A DNA stretch of 64,000 nt from Rosettibacter firmus (GTDB taxonomy: Bacteria; Bacteroidota; Ignavibacteria; Ignavibacteriales; Melioribacteraceae). Location: assembly GCF_036860695.1 (NCBI RefSeq), contig NZ_JAYKGJ010000001.1, positions 1,364,001 through 1,428,000 of the forward strand. Reading direction: 5' to 3'. Each line of letters starts with the position of its first letter. Positions within the stretch are counted from its first letter, which is position 1. The translations under genes were made by a program, and so were the position numbers. Shown here in pieces: positions 16,350-24,598 of this stretch. Below the pieces are notes generated by a model, which searched no databases, was not told where the DNA came from, and worked only from the letters and a program-made list of their open reading frames with translations.

Positions 16350-18688
16350 TAATATTGTATTTTATTTTTTCTTAAATTAATTTTATCAATTGCTGTTACA
16401 AAATCATATCCGTCAAATCTCAAAGTAAATTCTTTTTGCCAATTATCTAATTTTTCAATCAATAAATCATATCGATTATCATAGACCTGATTATTATAAA
16501 TCTGAGGTCTTAATTCTTGTTTAAATATTTCTACAAATGTTCGTTCTGGAGCTATAATTTCATTTTCGTAACCTTCTATAAAACCTGTTTCCCCTTTTCT
16601 TAATCTACCCCCTGATTGATAGCCCGGCACTTTTACCGAGCTTATCGCATTTACCCTTGCCAAGCCTTGTGCTATTGCTGTTGCTGCAGCTATAGAAGCA
16701 AGTGTAGGACCAACAACAGGTATACTCACGAGTGATTTATATGCAGCTTGTGCAGATTGATAAGTATCAATTAATGTTTGAGCAATTGCAAATAATTTAT
16801 ATGCAAGTGTATGCTTTGCAAAAAATAAAGATAAAGCCCCAAACATATTTGAATAAACTTCAAGAGTTGTATTTGCAATTTCTTCATCAAGTTCTGCTTT
16901 TCTACGAGCATATTCTTCATTTAAAGCATTTAACATTTCTGTACTATTTTCGTATGTCTTTATTTTTTCCTGTTCTGTTTGATACCATAATTCAATCTCT
17001 TGTTGTTTACTCATACGTGCATATTCTAAAATGTTACCATATTGAATATCGGTTAATTCTATATCTTCAGGTTGTTCTAATTCTAATTCTGGTGGTTTTA
17101 ATTTTAATTTTAATTCTATCTCAGTTTCATTAAGCATATTAATAAGTTGTGTAATATCTTGTCCGTATTGCCGATATAATTGAATCATTTCGTTTAGATG
17201 CTTCTTTTTTTGCTCTAATTCTAATAGTTCATTATCTTCAGTAATTTTTAATAATGCAGCTTCATGTCGTTGTTTTTCTGTTAATATCTCACGATTTTTA
17301 TCAAATTCTTTTTTTAATTCTTCATCAGAAAGTTTAATTACTTTCTGTTTTTGGTTTATTACTTCAGTATATATTTTAATTTTTTCTTCTTCGAGTTTTA
17401 ATAAATATTCTGTTTGTTTAAGTTGCTCAGATAGTTTTTTTGATTCTTCTGTATCATAATAGTTCTTATACTCATATCCTTCCTTATCTTTTGTGACTAT
17501 CTCTTTTTTCGCTTTTTGTATATCATTTTTAAGTTTTTCTATATCCTTGAGTATCTTTTCTTTTTGCTTTTCAGCATCATTTAACATCCAGTCGAGCTCA
17601 TTTTTTTTTGCTTTTAATGCATCAGAGCGTATTTGATCCAATATATTATTAAATGATTGTTCCCCGTTAGATTTTATGTTCTGCCATTTTTCATAAGCTT
17701 TTGCAAGTTCATAAAATCCATAACCAAGCGCGGTGACTAATGCACCTATACCTGTTTTAATAAATGCGGCTTTTAACCCGGTTAAAGCAACTCCAAATAA
17801 TTCAATTGATTTTATTGCTGGCAAAATTCCAGTAACTCTTAAAGTAATAAATGCAGTAGTAATTGATCCAAGTAATCCAATAAACCCACTCAGTTGTGGT
17901 GAAATTGTGTTTAATTGCCCGATTATATTAGCAATCATATTAACAAATGGACCAAGAGCCTGGCTAAGCATCTGTCCTGTATTTTCTTTCAAATCTCCAA
18001 TAGCATTATTCATTCTTGCAATTGCACCAACGCTCGTCTGTCCAATTGCCTCAGCCTGCCCACCTATTCTTTCATTAAGCATACTTAATATTTTGTTAAG
18101 ATCTCCACTCTTAATTATAGTTTCATCCAGTCCCTTAATATATCTGCCAATTAAACCTGTATTCCCTTGAAATAGATCTGCCATAGCTCGGGCGGCGGTA
18201 TTTAGATCGGTGCCCATTACTGTTGCAAGATTTGCTGCTTGGAGTGTAGCCTGTTTTGTTTGCTCAATATTTAATCCCATGGCGAGCAACTGAGCCATCA
18301 CAGTTTCTGTGACTTCATCACCGTATACGGTAGTTTGCTGTAACTTTTGTGCATATTCGGTTAATGATTTTACATTTTCATCGGTAAGTTGATTTGATTG
18401 TGCAAGAGCCGTGTTTAATTTTATTAATGCTGCTTCTTGTTCCCGGTAGGCATTTAGATGTGTACTGAAAGCCGAAGCGATTACATTATATGCCTCTTTA
18501 AAACCCTGTATTATCTCTCTTGCATTGTTAAACCCCTGCGATATAGCAGTAGTTAATCCATTTACTTCTTGTTTTCCATACTTGAAACTTTTATAAAGTT
18601 CTTTTATATTGTTATCAGTTAAATTAAGAGTAGCATTTGCTTCTTTACCATCTATAACTAATTTAAGAATTATTTCATTGGCAGCCAT
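16349..18688 (-). CDS. Tail tape measure protein
   Basis: 779 residues, the longest late gene. It sets tail length and helps DNA delivery. The N-terminal third has the TMP_2-type pattern (YGDEVTETVMAQLLAMGLN...ATVMGTDLNTAARAMADL, split here only for length). A hydrophobic region around 280-340 follows, then a long charged coiled coil (about 365-560) and a Gly/Ala-rich membrane-like segment (about 650-690) before the C-terminal domain. It comes right after the frameshifted tail chaperone pair, the conserved order in long-tailed phages. An 87-bp gap separates it from the chaperone stop. Confidence 0.9.
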   Translation of the reverse strand: MAANEIILKLVIDGKEANATLNLTDNNIKELYKSFKYGKQEVNGLTTAISQGFNNAREIIQGFKEAYNVIASAFSTHLNAYREQEAALIKLNTALAQSNQLTDENVKSLTEYAQKLQQTTVYGDEVTETVMAQLLAMGLNIEQTKQATLQAANLATVMGTDLNTAARAMADLFQGNTGLIGRYIKGLDETIIKSGDLNKILSMLNERIGGQAEAIGQTSVGAIARMNNAIGDLKENTGQMLSQALGPFVNMIANIIGQLNTISPQLSGFIGLLGSITTAFITLRVTGILPAIKSIELFGVALTGLKAAFIKTGIGALVTALGYGFYELAKAYEKWQNIKSNGEQSFNNILDQIRSDALKAKKNELDWMLNDAEKQKEKILKDIEKLKNDIQKAKKEIVTKDKEGYEYKNYYDTEESKKLSEQLKQTEYLLKLEEEKIKIYTEVINQKQKVIKLSDEELKKEFDKNREILTEKQRHEAALLKITEDNELLELEQKKKHLNEMIQLYRQYGQDITQLINMLNETEIELKLKLKPPELELEQPEDIELTDIQYGNILEYARMSKQQEIELWYQTEQEKIKTYENSTEMLNALNEEYARRKAELDEEIANTTLEVYSNMFGALSLFFAKHTLAYKLFAIAQTLIDTYQSAQAAYKSLVSIPVVGPTLASIAAATAIAQGLARVNAISSVKVPGYQSGGRLRKGETGFIEGYENEIIAPERTFVEIFKQELRPQIYNNQVYDNRYDLLIEKLDNWQKEFTLRFDGYDFVTAIDKINLRKNKIQY

Positions 18689-18775
18689 ATGGATAATTTA
18701 ATTTTTTGGTTCACAATATTGTTTATTATCATTTTTGCTGATTGGTTAACTATTAAATTATTTTATAAAAAATAA

Positions 18776-19332
18776 TCATTTATTTTTTATCTTTTTCCAC
18801 TCTGCAATTCTCATTTTCATTTCATTTAACTCACGTACTTTTATTAAATAATACCAATTATAACACAACTCAAAATCCAATTCATTTATTACATTGATTT
18901 TCGATATATCGCCATCTGCAAGCTTGAACAATAAAGGATCTATATCAATTGATGCGGGTTCATAATATTTTATTTTTAATTCACTTAATCTTTCAAGTTC
19001 TCTATATGTCCTTTCATATTCTTCATTTAAATGTTTGAAGAGCTTATCGTATTTTTGATCAAGCTTGTTTTTCTCGAAAAAAAATCCTTTATAATTCTAT
19101 TTATCTCTTCAAAGTCATCTTCGTATAATTCATTAATTTTATTTTGCGATGTATCAAGTATTATATTTAATAAGTCTGTTACTTTATCTTCTGCAAGTAA
19201 ATTTATAATTATACTTTGTTCGTCTTTAGCATTGGCAGAATTTATTATTTCAAGTATCTTGCCCCAATCTTTTAAAGTATATTTTTGTTTTAACCTATAT
19301 TCAATGCCATTAATTAGATACATTTTTATCAC
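18776..19332 (-). CDS. Tail assembly chaperone, long -1 frameshift product (GT-like)
   Basis: Reading the upstream gene to the T8 run at 19084-19077 and slipping back one base opens a second frame. It runs without a stop to 18776 and adds 100 residues to the first 85, for a fused protein of about 185 residues. The extension (FEKNKLDQKYDKLFKHLNEE...ELCYNWYYLIKVRELNEMKM...) has no start codon of its own near its beginning, which argues it is reached only by frameshifting. Lambda G/GT and many long-tailed phages use the same trick in the gene just before the tape measure. The fusion's role is to load the tail tube protein onto the tape measure. Confidence 0.85.
19027..19332 (-). CDS. Tail assembly chaperone, short product (G-like)
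   Basis: A 101-residue zero-frame product of the same start as the frameshift fusion, MIKMYLINGIEYRLKQKYTLKDW. It lies two genes upstream of the tape measure in an operon that otherwise lacks a chaperone. Zero-frame translation past the slip site continues for 16 residues and stops at 19027. It overlaps the start of the gene before it by 23 bp. Confidence 0.75.
   Translation of the reverse strand: MIKMYLINGIEYRLKQKYTLKDWGKILEIINSANAKDEQSIIINLLAEDKVTDLLNIILDTSQNKINELYEDDFEEINRIIKDFFSRKTSLIKNTISSSNI
19077..19084 (-). promoter_or_regulatory. Slippery site for -1 ribosomal frameshift (T8)
   Basis: On the minus strand the zero frame reads GAT TTT TTT TCG, so T-TTT-TTT fits the X-XXY-YYZ slippery heptamer. 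Slippage gives TTC GAG AAA AAC and enters the 100-codon open frame to 18776. No strong stem-loop was identified immediately downstream by eye. Confidence 0.8.
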
Positions 19333-19549
19333 CTTTTATTTTCTTTATTTCACCTTCTTGAATTATTTTTAAACTATTCAATTCTTTTAATTCGTATTTA
19401 ACTGAACCATCAGGCACATTACATATAAGCTCGTCATCTGAATAATCAAATCCACCAAGTCGACTGCTTGTATAAAATATTTCAATACCATTTTTATCGT
19501 ATGTACGCAAAGCATAATTGCCTTTGCCAATTTTAATTTTCAATAACAT
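19310..19549 (-). CDS. Small phage protein between tail tube and tail chaperone
   Basis: 79 residues, MLLKIKIGKGNYALRTYDKN..., ending in a Lys-rich tail that overlaps the chaperone start. It is predicted to be beta-rich with no membrane segment. I do not recognise it. Its position between tail tube and chaperone genes suggests a tail completion or accessory role. Confidence 0.6.
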   Translation of the reverse strand: MLLKIKIGKGNYALRTYDKNGIEIFYTSSRLGGFDYSDDELICNVPDGSVKYELKELNSLKIIQEGEIKKIKGDKNVSN

Positions 19550-19563
19550 AATCGCTCCAATTA

Positions 19564-20508
19564 TTAATAACCAAATTTGATTGTACCACCTGTAGTACCT
19601 TTAGTATCACTAACATCACCACCATTGCCAGAACCAACCAAAAATGTAATATCATAAATTGGTACACTCCCTTCCAATAATATTTTTAATGTTCTATTAC
19701 TATCATCTATCATAAATTCATCTGTCTGTGTCAACACATTCGTATTAAAATCGAATTTATCATATAATAATGTAGAATTTTTATCCTGGTAAATTACACT
19801 TTCGAGTTGTCCTTTATTTAGTCTTGTTATAAAATCTGATATTGCAGCCTCTCTGCCAGTTATTTCTAATGATATGATTAACTTATCCACCAGGCTGATA
19901 TTATTTAATGATTTTTGACTTTCTGTTTTTATTTTTAATTCACGTACTGTTATTAGATCTGATGCATTTAATAATGTACCGCCAGGCTTTTCAATCTTAT
20001 CTGGATTAAAACCTCTATAAATATTTATATCAGTACCATCGTCGTTAATTGAAGGGAAATTAACTGCAGTTTCATTATCAACAGTGTCAATAAAGACTAC
20101 AGCATCATTGTATGGCAAAGCTCTTTCAAGTGTTATTTTGCAACTACGACCTTCTTGATTGTAAGTCCATTCAAAATCAATCCCAAGCTCCTTTCCACTC
20201 ACAAACTTAAATACATCTTTATTCGATGCATTTTGTTTTTGTGTTATAATTTGAGTGTCGACATTACCATTAAGCCAGTTAATTAATTTTTTGAATAAAA
20301 AGATAGTTGGTTGTAATGTATCAACTTCAACTTTAAAGTTGAGCATATTTCTAAATTTTCGTTTGCGATAATCTTCAACTTGCTTAAAATGTTCTATTGT
20401 TAATTTAGCTTCTTTGCGAATCCCCATCGCAATTGGGTCAACTGGTGTGGTTGCTAATGTACCTTTATCGCATAATACTATTTGTTTTAATCCTGCTGGT
20501 GAATACAT
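19564..20508 (-). CDS. Major tail (tube) protein
   Basis: 314 residues, the first gene of the tail module, upstream of the chaperone and tape measure, as expected for the tube protein. It opens MYSPAGLKQIVLCDKGTLAT and has the mixed beta character and moderate size typical of siphoviral tube proteins with an added C-terminal domain. Near the end is a glycine-rich stretch (VGSGNGGDVSDTKGTTGG). The family is inferred from order rather than from a diagnostic motif. Confidence 0.7.
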   Translation of the reverse strand: MYSPAGLKQIVLCDKGTLATTPVDPIAMGIRKEAKLTIEHFKQVEDYRKRKFRNMLNFKVEVDTLQPTIFLFKKLINWLNGNVDTQIITQKQNASNKDVFKFVSGKELGIDFEWTYNQEGRSCKITLERALPYNDAVVFIDTVDNETAVNFPSINDDGTDINIYRGFNPDKIEKPGGTLLNASDLITVRELKIKTESQKSLNNISLVDKLIISLEITGREAAISDFITRLNKGQLESVIYQDKNSTLLYDKFDFNTNVLTQTDEFMIDDSNRTLKILLEGSVPIYDITFLVGSGNGGDVSDTKGTTGGTIKFGY

Positions 20509-20515
20509 TTTTACC

Positions 20516-20827
20516 TCAATTTTTTGGTGTTTTTAATTTTAATATTGTCAATAGCTCTTTGATAATTCCCCATGTTGCGAGTCCATTTGCCATAAGTGTT
20601 GCAGATACACTATATATAATTATGTAATACCATTCAATATATTCAAACATTCCTATCCGTAACACAAAACCAATAATGCTTATTATTAATGCAACCAAAT
20701 AACTTACCACTATTGTTAATGTGCCTTTTATTGATAGTTTATTCTTAATAAATTCAGTAATCAATAATATTGCTGTTGCCATGCCATTTAATGATATAAA
20801 AGTTGTTTGTAATAATTCTGCTTCCAT
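20516..20827 (-). CDS. Probable holin
   Basis: 103 residues with three hydrophobic segments (about 14-28, 36-58 and 65-92), a short charged N-terminus and a basic C-terminal tail (KELLTILKLKTPKN). Holins are small inner-membrane proteins that open holes to trigger lysis. It immediately follows a single-gene spanin and an endolysin, completing a lysis cassette. The topology and neighbours, rather than sequence similarity, support the call. Confidence 0.7.
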   Translation of the reverse strand: MEAELLQTTFISLNGMATAILLITEFIKNKLSIKGTLTIVVSYLVALIISIIGFVLRIGMFEYIEWYYIIIYSVSATLMANGLATWGIIKELLTILKLKTPKN

Positions 20828-20828
20828 T

Positions 20829-21203
20829 TTATCTGCTCCATTTTATTGCTACTATTATAATTGACAATATTATTACTAAAATCAGAATATTAGTAACCTC
20901 ATTGTTTTTATTTATTAATTGTGTCTTAACTGTATCAATTTTTAAAATTGTAACCGTATCTGGTTTTGCTTTTACGTAAAACTTTTTTGCAACAGGGAAA
21001 TATTTTACAATTATTGCTGTATCTTTTTTATTAATTTTATCTGCAACGATCACTGTGTCTGTGATAATCTTAGCTTTAATAGTATCTTCTATTACTGGAC
21101 TTGCTACTTTTATAGTATCTATTTTTACTTTTTCTATATATTGAATTTCTTTACAAGCTATAAGAATTATTAAGACAAATAATATTTTTAATTTATTAAT
21201 CAT
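20829..21203 (-). CDS. Unimolecular spanin (u-spanin)
   Basis: 124 residues from the ATG at 21203, which overlaps the endolysin stop; an ATG at 21230 would add nine residues. The N-terminus MINKLKILFVLIILIAC is a lipoprotein signal with the lipobox Cys at 17. The middle is a beta-prone alternating segment rich in Thr, Val and Asp. The C-terminus is a membrane helix (NILILVIILSIIIVAIKW). An outer-membrane lipid anchor plus an inner-membrane helix in one chain is the hallmark of u-spanins such as T1 gp11 (131 aa), which fuse the two membranes at the end of lysis. It implies a Gram-negative envelope. Confidence 0.85.
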   Translation of the reverse strand: MINKLKILFVLIILIACKEIQYIEKVKIDTIKVASPVIEDTIKAKIITDTVIVADKINKKDTAIIVKYFPVAKKFYVKAKPDTVTILKIDTVKTQLINKNNEVTNILILVIILSIIIVAIKWSR

Positions 21204-21639
21204 TTGACTCGAATAATTTTTTTTCTTCATTTCTTCGTTTAACTAATCCTGGTAATTCTTTTAGTCCAACTGGTGAAATCGCTTTTGTCCACTTTAAGAA
21301 TTCATTAGCTGCTTCTTTATAATTGCCTTCATTTAATTTTTTTAATAGAGTTGATTTTTTAAATTTATCTGTACCAATATTGAAGACAAAACTTATTAAT
21401 GCATCAAACTGATTCTGAGTTAAAGGCACTTTTACAAGCTCATTAATAGCTTTTTCAAAATCCTTTAAATCCTGTTTTAATAATAATTCTGCCATCTCTT
21501 TATTAATTGTCATACCTGGTTTAACAGTTTTAGTATGCCCATATCCAATTGTTAGTATTCCAGATGGACACCTATATGCTGTCAACCTGAGTCCTTCATA
21601 TTTTTTTATCAGTTCAATTGCTTTTTCACTTGCCTGCAT
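21196..21639 (-). CDS. Phage lysozyme (GH24 endolysin)
   Basis: 147 residues of the T4-type lysozyme family, which hydrolyses the MurNAc-GlcNAc bond of peptidoglycan. KYEGLRLTAYRCPSGILTIGYGHT aligns with the T4 catalytic region: Glu15 matches E11, Cys24 replaces D20 and Thr30 matches T26. Cys at this place is common in phage lysozymes and compatible with activity. The C-terminal lobe shows FDALISFVFNIG and GLVKRRNEEKKLF. There is no signal peptide or SAR helix, so release depends on the holin. Confidence 0.93.
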   Translation of the reverse strand: MQASEKAIELIKKYEGLRLTAYRCPSGILTIGYGHTKTVKPGMTINKEMAELLLKQDLKDFEKAINELVKVPLTQNQFDALISFVFNIGTDKFKKSTLLKKLNEGNYKEAANEFLKWTKAISPVGLKELPGLVKRRNEEKKLFESND

Positions 21640-21648
21640 CTGTCTTAA

Positions 21649-22068
21649 TTAATTTGATTGAAAAAATTCAACAGGTACAACAAAAGTTGCTGCATAACTC
21701 CATATTCCCGCTTCTTCTCCAAGCCATTCATCCTGGCTACAATAAACGGTGCGTTTGGAATCAGTCTGATAGCCACTAAGTTGTTCAATTGCATAATCAA
21801 GATATTCTTCTGGTTTCATTTCTTCTCTGTATCTTGCAGTTACTACAACCATTATTTCAATATCTCTGTCCTGGGCAATAATATTTTTTACATCTTTCTG
21901 TTTGAATGAACTGCCCTTATAAATAACTAAATAAGCTCCAATTGGATGACTCAATTTGTATTGATCAATTGAGATAGGTATTTCAACTGGTATCCTTAAT
22001 TGTTGTGGTAAATTACTCACTGCAGCTTCCAGATTACTCTTTATCATATTTTTAATTTCTGTAATCAT
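21649..22068 (-). CDS. Mu gp37-like head-tail (neck) protein
   Basis: 139 residues. The size and the patterns (IKNMIKSNLEAAV... early, then AQDRDIEIMVVVTARY and a C-terminal YAATFVVPVEFF) resemble the DUF1834/gp37 family of Mu-like phages. It directly follows the gp36-like gene, with a 4-bp overlap of stop and start. It probably acts at the head-tail joining region. The next gene downstream is the endolysin, so the lysis cassette begins immediately after it. Confidence 0.65.
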   Translation of the reverse strand: MITEIKNMIKSNLEAAVSNLPQQLRIPVEIPISIDQYKLSHPIGAYLVIYKGSSFKQKDVKNIIAQDRDIEIMVVVTARYREEMKPEEYLDYAIEQLSGYQTDSKRTVYCSQDEWLGEEAGIWSYAATFVVPVEFFQSN

Positions 22069-22493
22069 AGCATTTCTAATTTGTCTATATCATATAATCT
22101 ATCTTGAGATGTTTTATTAATTTTAATGAATCCAGCCTCAGATTTTTTGGGTAGAGATAGAACAATTTCTCCCTTTGCTATGCGCTGAAGTTTCTGCAAT
22201 GTATCTTCATGTAATTTTACTAAAGATTCTGGCATCTCCAATCTATATCGTCTTTTATATAAATTATAAATCGTAAGATCTACTGTAATTTGTATTAGTA
22301 TTCCCGGTAGCTCTGCCGGGAATGCTGATTTATCATATAATTGAATCAAGTATCCATCTATTTCGTTTTCAGCATTATTAATAGCTTCATCAAGAACTTG
22401 TTGATTAACTGCTCCAAGATTCTGATCATCTGTTAATCTAATTAATTCCTGTTCATCGATATATTTTATTAATATATCTCTATTTATATACAT
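22065..22493 (-). CDS. Mu gp36-like protein (DUF1320)
   Basis: 142 residues. INRDILIKYIDEQELIRLTDD followed by an all-helical AENEIDGYLIQLYDKSAFPAELPGIL segment and DLTIYNLYKRR matches the DUF1320/gp36 family, head-completion or neck proteins of Mu-like phages. It lies after the major capsid gene with a hairpin between. A palindrome at 22300-22323 falls within the coding region (SAFPAELPGIL). Confidence 0.75.
   Translation of the reverse strand: MYINRDILIKYIDEQELIRLTDDQNLGAVNQQVLDEAINNAENEIDGYLIQLYDKSAFPAELPGILIQITVDLTIYNLYKRRYRLEMPESLVKLHEDTLQKLQRIAKGEIVLSLPKKSEAGFIKINKTSQDRLYDIDKLEML
22300..22323. repeat. Palindrome inside the gp36-like gene
   Basis: ATTCCCGG and CCGGGAAT form a perfect 8-bp stem around TAGCTCTG. 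It is GC-rich against an AT-rich gene. One copy only, and the encoded peptide fits the family length, so it may be fortuitous. Confidence 0.35.
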
Positions 22494-22505
22494 GTTTTTC
22501 CTTTA

Positions 22506-22525
22506 AAGCCCACCGAAGTGGGCTT
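22506..22525 (-). terminator. Hairpin between major capsid and gp36-like gene
   Basis: AAGCCCAC-CGAA-GTGGGCTT, a perfect 8-bp stem with a tetraloop (TTCG on the minus strand). The T run after it on the minus strand is weak (TTTAAAGG). It may attenuate transcription after the highly expressed capsid gene or protect the capsid mRNA 3' end. Confidence 0.55.
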
Positions 22526-22562
22526 GTTTAATTTATACCCCACCCAATATATTTATGATTTT

Positions 22563-23480
22563 CTATGCTAATCTAATTCCTTCAAGCTTTGCAACACTTT
22601 TATCGTTTAATAATACAATATCAGCATCAAACTCAACGCTGTGAGTATAATGTACACCAACAAGTCCAAGATCTTTAACTTCAACACCAACATTGGTTGC
22701 AATGCTTAAGTCTGCACCTTCACCGAATCTAACAGCATAAATTGAAGTGCAGTCTGTGCTTGTCCCGACGGTCTCATCAAAACCAATAATTAAATTACCG
22801 TCTTTGTCATATCCGGCATCTCTGATAGGTATTCCGTTGAAATAAGGAATCAATTGCCCAAATTGATTCACCTGCCACTGAATAAACTCTCTCGCAATTG
22901 TGGTTAATCTACTAAGAGTATCTCCATTCATAAATAGTACTTGTGCACCACCATCAATTTTTCGTATTAATTTATTCACAAGTTCCAGAAATTTTTGCTG
23001 CGAAGTCTTTGCAGTATTATCATTCCCGAGTGGTATACTTAAACCATTCGTAGCAGCAACTATTTTTTGAGAAGTTGGGACTATATTTTTTAATCCGTCA
23101 AATTCAGTTGCCGATGCCTGTCCATTAAAGAAGTATTTTTGGAATTGTTTTCCAAGGCTTTGTGCAAAATTCATTAATTCTCTTGCTCTTACACTTGCAA
23201 TATCCAAACCTCTTCTTTCATGTGCTCGATCAACTTGAACCTTGTCTCCTAATATTTTAAGTATTGGATTTGCAAATGCAGGGCTAATTTTATTATCTGG
23301 ATAATCACTATCAAGTGCTCTAAATTGTCCTCCACTTGCAGCAGCTGCTTTACGTGTATAATCTGCATTGCCAATAATAGAGTAAAATTCTGCAAATTCA
23401 AGTACAGTTGCTCTTGAGATCATTTGAGTAACTACTTGTTGTGTTAATGTGTCTTGTGCTGATATTTGTTGTAGTTTCAT
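22563..23480 (-). CDS. Major capsid protein (Mu gpT-type)
   Basis: 305 residues, HK97-fold type by family and order: it follows the protease/scaffold gene. MKLQQISAQDTLTQQVVTQM opens a helical N-terminus. RAHERRGLDIASVRARELM lies in the centre, and the C-terminal SIYAVRFGEGADLSIATNVG and EVKDLGLVGVHYTHSVEFD resemble the P-domain and C-terminus of capsid proteins in transposable siphophages. It has its own ribosome site and a terminator-like hairpin downstream, consistent with high expression. Confidence 0.85.
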   Translation of the reverse strand: MKLQQISAQDTLTQQVVTQMISRATVLEFAEFYSIIGNADYTRKAAAASGGQFRALDSDYPDNKISPAFANPILKILGDKVQVDRAHERRGLDIASVRARELMNFAQSLGKQFQKYFFNGQASATEFDGLKNIVPTSQKIVAATNGLSIPLGNDNTAKTSQQKFLELVNKLIRKIDGGAQVLFMNGDTLSRLTTIAREFIQWQVNQFGQLIPYFNGIPIRDAGYDKDGNLIIGFDETVGTSTDCTSIYAVRFGEGADLSIATNVGVEVKDLGLVGVHYTHSVEFDADIVLLNDKSVAKLEGIRLA

Positions 23481-23502
23481 ATTATTCCTCTAATTATTAT
23501 AG

Positions 23503-24471
23503 TTATTTCATGTTTTTTCTTATTTCCTCTGCTAATATTTTGCTTACCGGAATATCATTTTTCTTTTGATTATTCTTAGTCTCTTCAAAGTCTATCAATT
23601 TAGGCATTGAATTAATTAAATCTATTAACAATTCTGATGTCTTTGTTTTAACTCCTTCACTAAATTCATATACAGGAGTTAAGGACACAACTTCAAATAA
23701 TTTTGTCATAGTATCTTTCATCTTGGGTAATAGCTTGCCATCGGCGATTGCTTTATCAACTTTTTCTGCAAATTCTTTTAATTGAGTTTCTCTTTTCTGT
23801 TTTTCTATCTCTTTTTCCAGAGCGGATTTTTCAACAAGCAACTGAGTATATTTTGTCTGGAGTTCTTCAAATTCTTTTTCTTTCTGATCAAGTTTTTTCA
23901 ATTGCTCTTCATATTGTTTCAATTTAGTTTTAAGTTCTATATATTCCTCTCTCTTAGAAAATTCATGGGAATCCATCCCTTCGGGAGGAGTATTATTATC
24001 TCCTTTCTTTGGGAATCCATCCCTTCGGGAGGGGTCGGGGGTGTTACTTTCTTCAAGATCAATATTGCCTTCTGTTTCTATTGAACTGAAATTGTCTTCG
24101 TCTTTAAATTCAACATCTGGTAAACCTTTTACCGCCGGCGGCTGTGCACCAAGAAATCCTACATGCCTCAGCGTTCCATCTGGATAAAGGCTTATAGATC
24201 TTTTTTTGAAAAGACCTTTGTTTACCATTTCTACGAATTCATTTGCAAGCTGCTTAGGCAATGCATATAATGTATCACCTACTCTCTTCAGCTTTTCGAT
24301 CCAGCCGAAAGCTGGCGCATTTGTTTTAGGATGACCAATCACAATCGGCGCTTCGTGTTTTTTTGGATCGTAATTCTCAACAATTTTATCTAAATCAGCC
24401 TCAGTCCATTCTCTCGTATTACCTGAACTATCAGTATGTTTGCCAGTCTTAAAAATTGAAAACCACTTCAT
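23503..24471 (-). CDS. Prohead protease with scaffold domain (Mu gpI-like)
   Basis: 322 residues. The N-terminal ~120 match the Mu gpI protease: MKWFSIFKTGKHTDSSGNTR, EAPIVIGHPKTNAPAFGWI, RSISLYPDGTLRHVGFLGA and PPAVKGLPDVEF. The C-terminal half is a long charged coiled coil (about 165-240), as in gpI/Z where it acts as scaffold and is removed during maturation. Two copies of a palindromic 20-bp word sit in the linker between the halves (23967-24032), encoding PSRRDGFPKK and PPEGMDSHE. These residues are absent from what the family requires, so they look like insertions. Confidence 0.87.
   Translation of the reverse strand: MKWFSIFKTGKHTDSSGNTREWTEADLDKIVENYDPKKHEAPIVIGHPKTNAPAFGWIEKLKRVGDTLYALPKQLANEFVEMVNKGLFKKRSISLYPDGTLRHVGFLGAQPPAVKGLPDVEFKDEDNFSSIETEGNIDLEESNTPDPSRRDGFPKKGDNNTPPEGMDSHEFSKREEYIELKTKLKQYEEQLKKLDQKEKEFEELQTKYTQLLVEKSALEKEIEKQKRETQLKEFAEKVDKAIADGKLLPKMKDTMTKLFEVVSLTPVYEFSEGVKTKTSELLIDLINSMPKLIDFEETKNNQKKNDIPVSKILAEEIRKNMK
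23967..23988. repeat. Palindromic word, copy 1 (GGGAATCCATCCCTTCGGGA)
   Basis: The 20-bp word plus GG lies inside the protease gene. On the gene's strand it reads CCC GAA GGG ATG GAT TCC, giving PEGMDS. The core TCCC-TTC-GGGA folds on itself. Copies 2 and 3 are at 24011 and 31539. Confidence 0.85.
24011..24032. repeat. Palindromic word, copy 2
   Basis: Same 22 bases as copy 1, 44 bp away, so it is read in another frame of the same gene, giving RRDGFP. The two copies are in direct orientation and could recombine. Confidence 0.85.
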
Positions 24472-24598
24472 ATTAACTCCTTTTTTATAAAGTATTTATT
24501 ACAAAGTTATTGCTACAAATAAATAAGATATACTGCACGGTTCAAAATATTTGTAACCAAATTCATTTTATATTATGTATAAAATTTTGGAGTCTTAA
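24472..24598. promoter_or_regulatory. Divergent late promoter region
   Basis: 127 bp between the minus-strand head-tail block and the plus-strand packaging block; both must start here. TTACAAA (24499-24505) and TTTGTAA (24550-24556) form a symmetric pair 51 bp apart, centred in the gap. They are candidate activator or promoter elements facing each way. A GGAG ribosome site lies 8 bp before the plus-strand ATG at 24599. No promoter consensus is clear enough to assign. Confidence 0.4.

Noticed and set aside
16732-18170. Two long open frames on the plus strand opposite the tape measure gene
   Set aside because: They are antisense to a long, well-supported coding region, have low-complexity hydrophobic translations, and have no ribosome sites.
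18690-18776. 28-codon hydrophobic plus-strand frame between the tail chaperone and tape measure genes
   Set aside because: It opposes every neighbouring late gene, has no ribosome site, and its composition reflects the T/A-rich gap.
24128-24141. CCGCCGGCGG palindrome in the protease gene
   Set aside because: It encodes the conserved PPAVKGL motif of Mu gpI-type proteases, so insertion is not needed to explain it.
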